Shown here one piece after another: positions 34,901 to 42,690 of a stretch of 42,690 nucleotides of DNA. A model generated the notes under the pieces. That model made no database searches, was not told the origin of the DNA, and saw nothing but the letters and a program-made list of their open reading frames with translations. The first letter of the stretch is position 1. Every line of letters begins with the position of its first letter. The position numbers and the translations under genes are program-made. Source of the DNA: Prevotella sp. CAG:485 (GTDB taxonomy: Bacteria; Bacteroidota; Bacteroidia; Bacteroidales; Muribaculaceae); the NCBI GenBank assembly GCA_000437495.1, contig FR897825.1, forward strand, positions 28,332 to 71,021. Direction: 5' to 3'.

Positions 34901-36486
34901 TCAACATGGACAGCGTGCAGATGTATCTCAACGGAGAGTTGGTTACAGCAGTGCATATACCCGGCACCATGAAAACCCTGAAGCCTTACGTTTTCCAGGG
35001 CGTGAGCTCAATCAAGAGCCTGGTGATTGACAACGGCGTGCGTCTTATCTCGCAGAACGCATTCAAAAACTGCAAAAACCTGCAGGCTGTTGTGATACCC
35101 TCAAGCGTTGACAGCATAGGCATGAGCACCTTCTCGGGCTGCTCGTCGCTGGCCTCAGTGCAGCTGCCCGAAGGCATAAAGACAATTGCCTCAAGTGCCT
35201 TCTCCAACACCGGCCTTACGAAAATAACATTGCCCGAAAGCGTTACGCTGGTCGACAACCAGGCCTTCCAGAACTGCGCCGCCCTGAAGACCGCAACCTT
35301 AGGCAGCTCGCTCAAGAAGCTGAATCTGCTCGTCTTCAACGGCTGCACGGCACTCGACACGCTGACAGTGAAAGCCGCTGTGCCTCCCACATTCTTCATT
35401 GCATCAATTCCCGGTCAGGACATGAATCCCTTCTCGACCTCCATCTATGCCACCTGCCGACTCTATGTTCCGGAAAGCAGCCTGGCACTCTACAAGGAGG
35501 CCGATGTATGGAAGGAATTTGCCCGTATCCGCGCCATTGGCAGCGTTGAAAGCGAGAAAGCCGTAATCGACGGCATCAGCTATGAGCTCTTTGCCGACGA
35601 TAGCACAGCAACTGTGCTTGCCTCGCCCGATTATACCGGCGAAATCACCGTTCCGGATACGGTAGTCTACAACAGCAAGACTTACTCTGTAACCACCATA
35701 GCACCCCGCGCCTTTGCCGGCACAAACATCGACATTCTCCGTCTGCCGGCCAACATCAAGGCAATACCCGAAGAGATGGCTGCCAACTGCACCAAGCTGA
35801 TAAGCGTGGGTCTGCCCGACCATCTGGAGACCATAGGTGTGCGCGCCTTCTCCGGCTCACCCAACATCCGCTTTATCCGCTGCGTGAACTACGGCAAGAA
35901 TCACAGTCTCGTGCCTCCCTCGTTCACTGCAACTGCAGAGAGCGATTATGGACAGGCCTTCTCGTCCGAAATCTGGCCTGACTGTATGCTCGCCATCCCT
36001 GCAGGCATGTTCATGAACTACAAAGAATGTGCAGGCTGGAAGAATTTCAAGACCTTTGCTTACTGGCATGACACCGACGTATCGCCCGACAGCATTTACT
36101 TCACCGGCAAGATGAGCGGCGAGGAACGCAAAGTGCGCACCCTTACGCCCGTAACCATTCCGGCCAATGCCACCATACTCAACTTCGTGGTGCAGAACTC
36201 CAACCCCGAATCGGTGGAAATCAGCACAGAGTATGTTGACAGCAAGACAATGCGTCTGCAGGCAAAACTGGTGAAAGTGGGCACCGCCGACGTAACAGTG
36301 TATGCGAACCTTGTCAAGACGTCGTTTATGATTTCCGTATCCGTATACACCGGCATCGAGGACGTAGACGCAGACGCCTCGCCGGCACGCTACTTCACCC
36401 TCGACGGCATCGAGGTGGCACATCCGCAGAAAGGCGTCATGTACATCAAGATACAGCAAAACAAGTCGCAGAAAGTGGTATATTAA
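31997..36486 (+). CDS. large BspA-like leucine-rich-repeat protein with Big_2 domain, frameshifted near the N-terminus
   Basis: A signal peptide (MKKLLILLLIAIAVNARGQ) starts the first frame, which stops at 32362 after TLVVPNS. In the +1-base frame the sequence continues VKSIGNDCFQYSSLTSITIGSGVETIG into the long frame ending at 36486. One base is therefore missing at about 32356-32359 (TTCG). Intact length would be about 1,496 residues. Several LRR_5/BspA blocks, each opening with a motif like VDGIYYE or IDGISYEL, are joined by linkers, one a run of 11 Gly (near 32636-32666). A Big_2 Ig-like domain lies near 34318-34550 (VEITGMPRTMLIGDTVQLGVV). The end RYFTLDGIEVAHPQKGVMYIK resembles type IX sorting tails. 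Surface adhesin role is inferred from family. Confidence 0.82.
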
Positions 36487-36501
36487 GCTTCATGAACCCC
36501 G

Positions 36502-36573
36502 GCCGGACTGAACGTTAGCTTCCGGTCCGGCATACTGAGAAGGAACGCGTCATTGACCGGCGCGCCCCTTCTC
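36502..36573 (+). terminator. two hairpins after the BspA-like gene
   Basis: GCCGGAC (36502-36508) pairs with GTCCGGC (36525-36531). Then GAGAAGG (36537-36543) pairs with CCTTCTC (36567-36573), with inner CGCG/CGCG. CATTTTCC follows. Either or both could terminate the transcript. Confidence 0.6.
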
Positions 36574-36652
36574 CATTTTCCTATCCTGTAAAAAGCATAG
36601 CCGCCAATAACCCCTCATACGACGCCAGAAATCACCAAAATTGGGTATTTGA

Positions 36653-36684
36653 TTTGTGTATATAGTGAAAAGGTGTTAACTTTG
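36653..36684 (+). promoter_or_regulatory. promoter of the sdhCAB operon
   Basis: TTTG (36653-36656), a 20-bp gap and TAACTTTG (36677-36684) match the Bacteroidetes consensus exactly. The leader to ATG 36778 is about 87 bases. Confidence 0.85.
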
Positions 36685-36777
36685 CATACTAATTCAGGGT
36701 CGCTTTCAGAAAAGCGGTCTGATGAACCATGAAAACAAAATAACTAAACAAATAACCTAAACTCTACAAAAACATCT

Positions 36778-37863
36778 ATGTGGTTAACAAGCTCATCCAT
36801 AGGGCGTAAGTTTATCATGGCCTTGACCGGCGCATGTCTCGTCCTATTTGTCACATTCCACTGTGTGATGAACGCGATAGCCCTTGTATGGCCCACGGCC
36901 TACAACGTGATCTGCGAGTTCCTGGGCGCCAACTGGTATGCACTGGTTGCCTCCATGGGCCTGGCTCTTCTGTTCATCATCCACATTATCTGGGCTTCGA
37001 TGCTGACGATTCAAAACCGCCGCGCACGAGGCAACCAGCGTTACTCCATCAGCAAGAACGCCCCCGGCGTGGAGTGGTCGTCGAAGAACATGTATGTGCT
37101 CGGCGTGGTAATCCTGGCGTTCCTTGTAGTGCACCTCATCCAGTTCTGGGCCAAGATGCAGTTGGCCGAGATAGAGGGTCATGAGGGTATCATCCCCGTG
37201 CAGGCAGGCACAATCTTCATCCAGGAAGCCTTTAAGTGCGCATGGACTCCGGTGGTTTACATCATTGGTTTCGTGGCGCTGTGGTTCCACATGAACCATG
37301 GCTTCTGGTCAATGTTCCAGACTATCGGCTGGAACAACACCATCTGGATTCAGCGTCTGAAAAAGGTGAGCGCATGGTGGACTTCCATCGTAGTGGCTCT
37401 GTTCGTGGCTCAGGCTCTGGTATTCACCGTGAAAGCCAATCAGGACTATTATACCACCAACAACGCTCTGCGCAACCAGTATGTGGGCATGGTGCTCGAC
37501 AACCTGGGTATGGGCGGTAACCAGTCAATAGAATATGACGCCTTCAAAGAGCAGGCCACGCAGGCTTACTCCCAGATTCTGTCGCTCAACGAACAGCAGA
37601 AGCAGATGATACGTAATCAAAGCCCCGAATTCGACAAAGAGGTGGAGAAGATTACCAATATGTATCAGTTCCTGAACTATCTGGAAGGCAAGGACATAAA
37701 CGCTAAACCGGAATTGCCTCAATTCAACCCGATGATGATGCCGCAGGGCATGCCTCAGGGTGAAAAGGTAGAGGTAAGCGAAGAAGAGGTAACGGCAGAA
37801 GAGGTTCCGGCAGAAAATGCCGCCGCTGCAGCAGAAGCCGACAACAATACAGTAAACCAATAA
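36778..37863 (+). CDS. sdhC: succinate dehydrogenase/fumarate reductase cytochrome b subunit with C-terminal extension
   Basis: This is the membrane anchor of complex II, carrying haem b and the quinone site. Of 361 residues, the first about 225 form the usual five-helix Bacteroidetes SdhC: SSSIGRKFIMALTGACLVLFVTFHCVMN (His28), LLFIIHIIWAS, VVHLIQFWAKMQ and VALWFHMNHGFWSMFQTIGW supply candidate haem His ligands. The last about 130 residues are unusual: a Gln-rich helical stretch (ATQAYSQILSLNEQQKQMIRNQ), a Met/Pro segment (NPMMMPQGMPQGEK) and an acidic Ala/Glu tail. Family members normally stop near 225-240 residues. The sdhA gene follows after 13 bp. Confidence 0.9.
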   Translation: MWLTSSSIGRKFIMALTGACLVLFVTFHCVMNAIALVWPTAYNVICEFLGANWYALVASMGLALLFIIHIIWASMLTIQNRRARGNQRYSISKNAPGVEWSSKNMYVLGVVILAFLVVHLIQFWAKMQLAEIEGHEGIIPVQAGTIFIQEAFKCAWTPVVYIIGFVALWFHMNHGFWSMFQTIGWNNTIWIQRLKKVSAWWTSIVVALFVAQALVFTVKANQDYYTTNNALRNQYVGMVLDNLGMGGNQSIEYDAFKEQATQAYSQILSLNEQQKQMIRNQSPEFDKEVEKITNMYQFLNYLEGKDINAKPELPQFNPMMMPQGMPQGEKVEVSEEEVTAEEVPAENAAAAAEADNNTVNQ

Positions 37864-37876
37864 TCCAGGAAGCGAT

Positions 37877-39898
37877 ATGGCAACTAACGACAAAATCAGA
37901 GTAATGAGTCCGGAAGCGAGCAAGATTCCGGAGGGTCCTGTCGCTGAGAAATGGACCAACTTCAAAGCGCACCAGAAGCTGGTGAACCCGGCCAACAAGC
38001 GCAAACTCGACATCATAGTAGTAGGTACGGGTCTGGCCGGCGCATCGGCAGCCTCCACCCTGGCAGAGATGGGCTTCAACGTGCTCAACTTCTGCATCCA
38101 GGACAGTCCGCGCCGCGCACACTCCATAGCCGCTCAGGGCGGTATTAACGCAGCCAAGAACTATCAGAACGACGGCGACAGCATTTATCGTCTGTTCTAC
38201 GACACGGTGAAGGGCGGCGACTATCGCGCCCGTGAGGCCAACGTATACCGTCTGGCTGAGGTGAGCAATAACATCATCGACCAGTGCGTGGCACAGGGCG
38301 TTCCCTTCGCACGCGAATATGGCGGTCTGCTTGCCAACCGTTCGTTCGGCGGCGCTCAGGTATCGCGTACGTTCTACGCCAAAGGCCAGACAGGCCAGCA
38401 GCTTCTGCTCGGCGCCTACTCGAGCCTGAACCGTCAGATACAGGCCGGCAAGGTGAAGAGCTTCAACCGCTATGAGATGCACGACGTGGTGCTGATAAAG
38501 GATGAGAACGGCGTGGAACGCGCCCGCGGCATCATCGCCAAGAACCTCATCACCGGCAAGATGGAACGCTTCGCAGCTCACGCTGTGGTAATAGCCACCG
38601 GCGGCTACGGCAACACCTACTTCCTTAGCACCAACGCCATGGCCTGCAACGTCAGCGCCGCCATGGCCTGCTACCGCAAGGGCGCTTACTTCGCCAACCC
38701 TGCTTACGTGCAGATTCACCCCACCTGTATCCCGGTACACGGCGACAAACAGTCGAAACTGACTCTGATGTCGGAATCACTGCGTAACGACGGCCGCATC
38801 TGGGTGCCGAAAAACATTGAGGATGCCCGCAAGCTGCAGAGCGGCGAGATAAAGGGCAGCGACATACCCGAAGATCAGCGCGACTACTATCTGGAGCGCC
38901 GCTATCCGGCCTTCGGCAACCTGGTGCCGCGCGACGTGGCCAGCCGTGCCGCCAAGGAACGCTGCGACCATGGCTTCGGCGTCAACAACACCGGTCTGGC
39001 TGTGTTCCTCGACTTCTCAGAGGCTATCAACCGCCTCGGCCTCGACGTTGTGCGCCAGCGCTACGGCAACCTCTTCGATATGTATGAGGAAATCACCGAC
39101 GTGAACCCCGGCGAACTGGCCTGCGTGGGTGAAGACGGTCAGAAATACTACAACCCGATGATGATCTTCCCGGCCATCCACTACACCATGGGCGGTATCT
39201 GGGTAGACTACGAGCTGCAGACCAGCGTCAAGGGTCTGTTCGCCATCGGCGAATGTAACTTCTCAGACCACGGTGCCAACCGCCTCGGCGCCAGCGCCCT
39301 GATGCAGGGTCTGGCCGACGGCTACTTCGTGCTCCCCTACACCATTCAGAATTATCTGAGCGACCAGATTTCAGTGCCTCACTTCCGCACCGACACTCCG
39401 GAGTTCGACCAGGCCGAGGCTCACGCCATAGCCGAAGAAGAACGCCTCATGAACATCCAGGGCAAACGCTCGGTAGACAGCATCCACAAGGAGCTGGGCC
39501 ACATCATGTGGGAGTATGTGGGCATGGGCCGCACCAAAGAGGGTCTGGAAACAGCTCTTGCCAAGCTCAAAGAACTGCGTCAGGAGTTCAACACCAACCT
39601 CTACATACCCGGCAGTATGGAAGGCATGAACATAGAACTCGACAAGGCTTTCCGCCTGAACGACTTCATCAGCATGGGCGAGCTGATAGCTTACGACGCT
39701 CTGAACCGCAATGAAAGCTGCGGCGGCCATTTCCGCGAGGAATACCAAACAGCCGAAGGCGAAGCTCAGCGCGACGACAAAGACTACTTCTATGTGGCCT
39801 GCTGGGAATATGAGGGCGAAGGAAAAGCTCCGGAACTCATCATTGAACCGCTGCACTACGAAGCCATCAAGGTGCAAACCCGTAACTATAAGTCATAA
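37877..39898 (+). CDS. sdhA: succinate dehydrogenase/fumarate reductase flavoprotein subunit
   Basis: SdhA/FrdA interconverts succinate and fumarate on covalent FAD. The 673-residue product has the dinucleotide fold IIVVGTGLAGASAASTLAEM (about 50-70) and the FAD-attachment His in RAHSIAAQGGINAAKNYQND. YAKGQTGQQLLLGAYSSLNRQI, IATGGYGNTYFLSTNAM, HPTCIPVHGDKQSKLTLMSE (active-site His/Arg region), YTMGGIWVDYELQTSVKGLFAIGE and GANRLGASALMQGLADGY are further family blocks. It lies between sdhC and sdhB in the usual Bacteroidetes order. In anaerobic relatives the complex acts mainly as fumarate reductase with menaquinol; direction cannot be read from sequence. Confidence 0.96.
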   Translation: MATNDKIRVMSPEASKIPEGPVAEKWTNFKAHQKLVNPANKRKLDIIVVGTGLAGASAASTLAEMGFNVLNFCIQDSPRRAHSIAAQGGINAAKNYQNDGDSIYRLFYDTVKGGDYRAREANVYRLAEVSNNIIDQCVAQGVPFAREYGGLLANRSFGGAQVSRTFYAKGQTGQQLLLGAYSSLNRQIQAGKVKSFNRYEMHDVVLIKDENGVERARGIIAKNLITGKMERFAAHAVVIATGGYGNTYFLSTNAMACNVSAAMACYRKGAYFANPAYVQIHPTCIPVHGDKQSKLTLMSESLRNDGRIWVPKNIEDARKLQSGEIKGSDIPEDQRDYYLERRYPAFGNLVPRDVASRAAKERCDHGFGVNNTGLAVFLDFSEAINRLGLDVVRQRYGNLFDMYEEITDVNPGELACVGEDGQKYYNPMMIFPAIHYTMGGIWVDYELQTSVKGLFAIGECNFSDHGANRLGASALMQGLADGYFVLPYTIQNYLSDQISVPHFRTDTPEFDQAEAHAIAEEERLMNIQGKRSVDSIHKELGHIMWEYVGMGRTKEGLETALAKLKELRQEFNTNLYIPGSMEGMNIELDKAFRLNDFISMGELIAYDALNRNESCGGHFREEYQTAEGEAQRDDKDYFYVACWEYEGEGKAPELIIEPLHYEAIKVQTRNYKS

Positions 39899-39919
39899 CC
39901 CCTCCAAAATACAGAAAAC

Positions 39920-40678
39920 ATGGACGAAAACATAATGAGAGTCAACCTCAAAGTGTGGCGCCAGGCCGACGCCAAGTCACAGGGAGGGTTCGTGACGTAT
40001 TCCAATGTTGAGACGACACCGGACACCTCATTCCTGGAAACGCTCGACATCTTAAACGAGAGCCTGGTAGAGCAGGGTCAGGAGCCGATAGCCTTTGACC
40101 ACGACTGCCGCGAGGGTATCTGCGGCATGTGCTCACTGTACATCAACGGCCATCCCCACGGACCCGCCGTTGGCGCCACCACCTGCCAGCTTTACATGCG
40201 TCGCTTCAAAAACGGCGAGACCATCACCGTTGAACCGTGGCGCTCAGCCGCCTTCCCGGTAATCAAAGACCTGATGGTGGACCGCAACGCGTTCGACAAG
40301 ATTCAGCAGGCCGGCGGCTACGTCAGCTTCAACTGCGGCGGCGCCCAGGATGCCAACGCCATACCCATTGCCAAGACCAAAGCCGACGAGGCTATGGACT
40401 CCGCATCGTGCATAGGCTGCGGTGCCTGTGTGGCAGCCTGCAAGAACGGCTCAGCAATGCTGTTCGTCAGCGCCAAGATAAGCCAGCTGGCACTGCTGCC
40501 GCAGGGCGAAGTGGAGCGCGACCGTCGCGTACGCGCCATGGTGTCGAAGATGGACGAGCTGGGATTCGGCAACTGCACCAACACCGGTGCTTGCTCGGCT
40601 GAGTGCCCCAAGAACATCAAGATGAGCAACATCGCACGCATGAACCGCCAGTTCATAGCAGCTAAGAACCGCCAATAA
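39920..40678 (+). CDS. sdhB: succinate dehydrogenase/fumarate reductase iron-sulfur subunit
   Basis: The product has 252 residues and carries electrons between FAD and haem/quinone. Three cluster sites are visible: the [2Fe-2S] ligands in DCREGICGMCSLYING with a later Cys in GATTCQLY, the [4Fe-4S] motif CIGCGACVAAC, and the [3Fe-4S] site CTNTGACSAECPKNI. The start MDENIMRVNLKVWRQ is chosen because it lies 19 bp after the sdhA stop; MRVNLKV five codons later is possible. A terminator follows 26 bp after the stop. Confidence 0.96.
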   Translation: MDENIMRVNLKVWRQADAKSQGGFVTYSNVETTPDTSFLETLDILNESLVEQGQEPIAFDHDCREGICGMCSLYINGHPHGPAVGATTCQLYMRRFKNGETITVEPWRSAAFPVIKDLMVDRNAFDKIQQAGGYVSFNCGGAQDANAIPIAKTKADEAMDSASCIGCGACVAACKNGSAMLFVSAKISQLALLPQGEVERDRRVRAMVSKMDELGFGNCTNTGACSAECPKNIKMSNIARMNRQFIAAKNRQ

Positions 40679-40703
40679 TTACACGAGGCTAAGTTATTTT
40701 TGC

Positions 40704-40747
40704 GGAGGCCGCGGCAGATTTCACCCTGCCCGGCCTCCTTCCTTTTT
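40704..40747 (+). terminator. rho-independent terminator of sdhCAB
   Basis: GGAGGCC (40704-40710) pairs with GGCCTCC (40732-40738), with inner GGCAG/CTGCC and a small bulge. TTCCTTTTT follows. Confidence 0.85.
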
Positions 40748-40761
40748 CCGCGCTTTTAGAT

Positions 40762-40803
40762 AGTTTAAGGCGCTTAAGGAGTTTAGGGAGCTTAAGGAAT
40801 TTA
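40762..40803. repeat. tandem nonamer array, TTAAGG family
   Basis: Four 9-bp units (AGTTTAAGG, CGCTTAAGG, AGTTTAGGG, AGCTTAAGG) and a degenerate fifth follow the sdhCAB terminator. Same word family as 3904-4019 and 24970-25083. Confidence 0.75.
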
Positions 40804-40923
40804 GTGGCGCTGAAGCACTGAGCCGAAACAAATTTTTGAGAGAAAAGGCTTGCGAGCCATGTTAGCAATGGCAAGCCTGCGAGCCGGTAAGCCTGAGAGC
40901 TTTAGGAGAGCCCTTACATCAGA

Positions 40924-40968
40924 AACATAAGCCACATAAATTACATAAGCCACATAAGCTACATAAAA
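40924..40968. repeat. tandem nonamer array, ACATAA family
   Basis: Five 9-bp units (AACATAAGC, CACATAAAT, TACATAAGC, CACATAAGC, TACATAAAA) lie downstream of the Crp-like gene. The related array at 41784-41828 lies upstream of the same gene. Confidence 0.8.
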
Positions 40969-41007
40969 TGCACCCCCGGGCATTGCGAAGAGTGAGAGAG
41001 GAAGGGG

Positions 41008-41615
41008 TTAGTCGGTGGCGAGGGAGCGGCGGAGGTTGGAGAGGTAGTTGGGGGTGACGCCAAGGTAGGAGGCAATGATCTTCAGGGATACGTGGCGGAT
41101 AATCTCGGGGCGCTTGGCAAGGAGCTGCAGATAACGCTCGCGGGCGTTGCCCATGAAAACGGAGTTCTTGAACTCCATAAAGAACATCTGGTTATAGGCC
41201 ATCATCAGGCGCCAGCGGCAGAATTCAAAGTTGATGTTGAGGAGCTCGTCGTAGTCGCGCCAGCGCAGGCGAATCAGTCGTGCGGGTGTGCAGGCCTCGA
41301 TGTTGCAGGCGCTGCCTTTGCCCAGGTATGAGTGGTAATCGAGGATTGTGTGCCTGCCAGAGCAAAGGCGGAGGTGACTTCGCGGTTGCCGTCGGGGTGC
41401 CAGCGACGTATGATGCCGTCGAGGAAGATGTAAAAATCGGGATTGACAAAGCCAAGGCTTATCAATGGTTCGCCGCTGCGTAGGCAGACGACGGTGGAGC
41501 GGTCAAGGATATGGTCAACAATCTCAGCAGGGGGTGTGCTGAAACCCTCTTCCTGCACTAATTTATGCAGGAGGATGCGGTCAGTGTCGGTGGGGCGTTT
41601 GCCGGATGATTCCAT
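41008..41615 (-). CDS. Crp/Fnr family transcription regulator, frameshifted mid-gene
   Basis: The product starts at MESSGKRPTDTDR (ATG 41615), just after its own -7 box. The cyclic-nucleotide-binding-like beta-barrel reads STVVCLRSGEPLISLGFVNPDFYIFLDGIIRRW and REVTSAFALAG. At the TGTGTG run (41347-41352) the frame breaks: the open frame then ends HPHD, while the true continuation (TILDYHSYLGKGSACNIEACTPARLIRL) lies in another frame. It joins the C-terminal helix-turn-helix HVSLKIIASYLGVTPNYLSNLRRSLATD, ending at 41008. Removing one TG, or adding one base, restores about 195 residues, normal for Bacteroidetes Crp-like proteins. As written the regulator would lack its DNA-binding domain. Confidence 0.75.
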
Positions 41616-41622
41616 TATAGTG

Positions 41623-41630
41623 CAAAGATA
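41623..41630 (-). promoter_or_regulatory. -7 box of the Crp/Fnr-like gene
   Basis: The minus strand reads TATCTTTG. The start codon at 41615 is only 7 bases downstream, so the transcript would be nearly leaderless. Confidence 0.65.
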
Positions 41631-41647
41631 ATAATTTTTTGGGAATG

Positions 41648-41674
41648 ATGGGAGGCATGGGAGCAATGGGAGCT
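41648..41674. repeat. tandem nonamer array, ATGGGAG family
   Basis: Three 9-bp units (ATGGGAGGC, ATGGGAGCA, ATGGGAGCT) lie between the Crp-like promoter and the next array. Confidence 0.65.
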
Positions 41675-41681
41675 TTTGGGG

Positions 41682-41782
41682 TAGCTGTTTTAGCTGAGTA
41701 GCTATTTTATTTTAGCTGATTTAGCTGAATAGCTATTGTAGCTGTGTAGCTATTTTAGCTATTGTAGCTGTGTAGCTATTTT
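41682..41782. repeat. tandem repeat array, TAGCTATTT family (period 8-9)
   Basis: About ten units based on TAGCTNTTN occur, for example TAGCTATTT, TAGCTATTG and TAGCTGTG. Most are 9 bp and some are 8 bp. Confidence 0.75.
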
Positions 41783-41783
41783 A

Positions 41784-41828
41784 GAAACATAGATCACCTA
41801 AGATACATAAATTACATAAGAAACATAA
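41784..41828. repeat. tandem nonamer array, ACATAA family, second copy
   Basis: Five exact 9-bp units (GAAACATAG, ATCACCTAA, GATACATAA, ATTACATAA, GAAACATAA) directly follow the TAGCTATTT array. Confidence 0.75.
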
Positions 41829-41880
41829 AGCCGCGTTGAGAGAAGCCGCGCCGCGTTGCGGGCGGCTGAGGAAATTTTGT

Positions 41881-41888
41881 TAACTTTG
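41881..41888 (+). promoter_or_regulatory. -7 box of the acyltransferase gene
   Basis: TAACTTTG ends 7 bases before ATG 41896, predicting a nearly leaderless transcript. A weak TTG at 41856-41858 is the only -33 candidate. Confidence 0.6.
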
Positions 41889-41895
41889 CAACAAG

Positions 41896-42690
41896 ATGAA
41901 TGCTATATCTTCTATCAGCCGTGGGCCGCGGCAGAGCAATATGGAACTGCTGCGGGTGGTGGCTATGTTGTTCGTGCTGATTGTACACGCTGATTATGCA
42001 TCTTTGGGCAAAGTTACCGCCGCAGAGGTCAGTCAGGCGCCGTGGACGGCCGGGGCAAAGGCGTTGGCAGAGGCTTTGGCGGTGGGATGCGTGGATATCT
42101 TTGTGATGATTTCGGGGTGGTTCGCCATACGCGCGTCGTGGCGCGGACTTGCCAATTATCTTTTTCAGATACTCTTTTTCTACGTCGGCATCTGGCTGAC
42201 GGCGGTGGTTATGCAATGGTGCGGCTGCTCGGTGCCCGAACTGCGGCGTCTGTGGCTCTTCAACTGGTTTCTGAGCTGCTATCTGGGGCTGTGGATAGTG
42301 TCGCCGTTGCTGAATCTGTTTGTGGAGCGTATGCCTAAGCGCGCCATGGGACTGTTTCTGCTGCTCTTCTTCGTCGCTCAGACAGCTGTGGACTGGTCGG
42401 GCGTGGCGCCCTTTACGCAGCGCGGCTATTCGGTGTTTTCGTTCATCGGGCTCTATCTGTTAGCACGCTGGCTGAGGCTATGGCACGCCGATTTGGGCAG
42501 CTGCGGGCTGTGGCTGACGATTTTTGCCGCGAGTACGCTGACGATTGCCGCTCTGGAAATGCTCAGCCCCGCTGATTTATGGTATGCCTACAACTGTCCG
42601 TTGGTGATAGTGAGCGCCACGGCCCTGGTGATGAGTTTCAGCAAGATGCCGCTGCCACATAGCCGAGTCATCAACTTCTGCGGAGCGTCG
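41896..42690 (+). CDS. acyltransferase family 3 membrane protein, C-terminus cut by window end
   Basis: Translation from ATG 41896 is open for 265 codons to the window end. The N-terminus SNMELLRVVAMLFVLIVHADYAS matches the acyltransferase-3 signature (first helix with the catalytic-type His). VGCVDIFVMISGWFAIRASWRGL is the second conserved block. At least six further hydrophobic helices follow. Such enzymes O-acetylate or succinylate cell-surface sugars at the inner membrane. The remainder and any operon partners are outside the window. The start is chosen because it follows a -7 box closely. Confidence 0.85.
   Translation, partial: MNAISSISRGPRQSNMELLRVVAMLFVLIVHADYASLGKVTAAEVSQAPWTAGAKALAEALAVGCVDIFVMISGWFAIRASWRGLANYLFQILFFYVGIWLTAVVMQWCGCSVPELRRLWLFNWFLSCYLGLWIVSPLLNLFVERMPKRAMGLFLLLFFVAQTAVDWSGVAPFTQRGYSVFSFIGLYLLARWLRLWHADLGSCGLWLTIFAASTLTIAALEMLSPADLWYAYNCPLVIVSATALVMSFSKMPLPHSRVINFCGAS

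Overview
The window is a chromosomal segment of a Bacteroidota bacterium, order Bacteroidales, and most resembles the gut Muribaculaceae. The base composition is moderately GC-rich. Many promoters are of the Bacteroidetes sigma-ABfr type (TTTG, about 20 bp, TAnnTTTG). There is no obvious Shine-Dalgarno sequence. The gene repertoire includes a TonB-dependent receptor with a carboxypeptidase-like N-domain, BspA-like leucine-rich-repeat surface proteins, a C10 peptidase, DUF4286, DUF6377, GIN/DUF2807 and a three-subunit Bacteroidetes succinate dehydrogenase/fumarate reductase. The family assignment is inference; the phylum assignment is strong.

Layout. 1-3444 (minus): purB-queA-aroA, tightly coupled, with aroA cut by the window edge. 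3551-3826: two identical tRNA-Val genes with promoter and terminator. 4075-4533: a small membrane protein. 4943-7501 (plus): three overlapping genes (stand-alone adenylation enzyme, GNAT acetyltransferase, esterase-like hydrolase). 7556-8463 (minus): DUF4286-ruvC. 8600-8880 (minus): SRP RNA followed by tRNA-Thr and a terminator. 9165-18180 (plus): deoC, then a secreted EEP-family phosphodiesterase, a TonB-dependent receptor, a DUF5689/DUF6359 lipoprotein and a secreted endonuclease I. Read together, these look like a locus for using extracellular DNA. 18285-21557 (minus): visibly AT-richer lipoproteins and a C10 cysteine peptidase, bounded by two copies of the same gene 3' end. 21884-24002: a BspA-like protein. 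24720-26717: a small DUF6582-like protein and a DUF6377 regulator. 26816-31397 (plus): M16 peptidase, tRNA-dihydrouridine synthase, GIN-domain protein and a polysaccharide flippase. 31450-36486: a promoter, a long structured leader or possible small RNA, and a roughly 1,500-residue BspA-like protein. 36653-40747: sdhC-sdhA-sdhB. 41008-41615 (minus): a Crp/Fnr-like regulator. 41896-42690 (plus): an acyltransferase cut by the window end.

Two patterns cut across these blocks. First, many intergenic spacers hold short arrays of degenerate repeats that share a 9-bp period but use different words (TTAAGG, ATTGGTCTT, ACATAA, TAGCTATTT, ATGGGAG). Second, five genes are each broken by one small indel, and four of the five encode exported proteins. 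This could be phase variation, gene decay or sequencing error; the sequence alone cannot decide.
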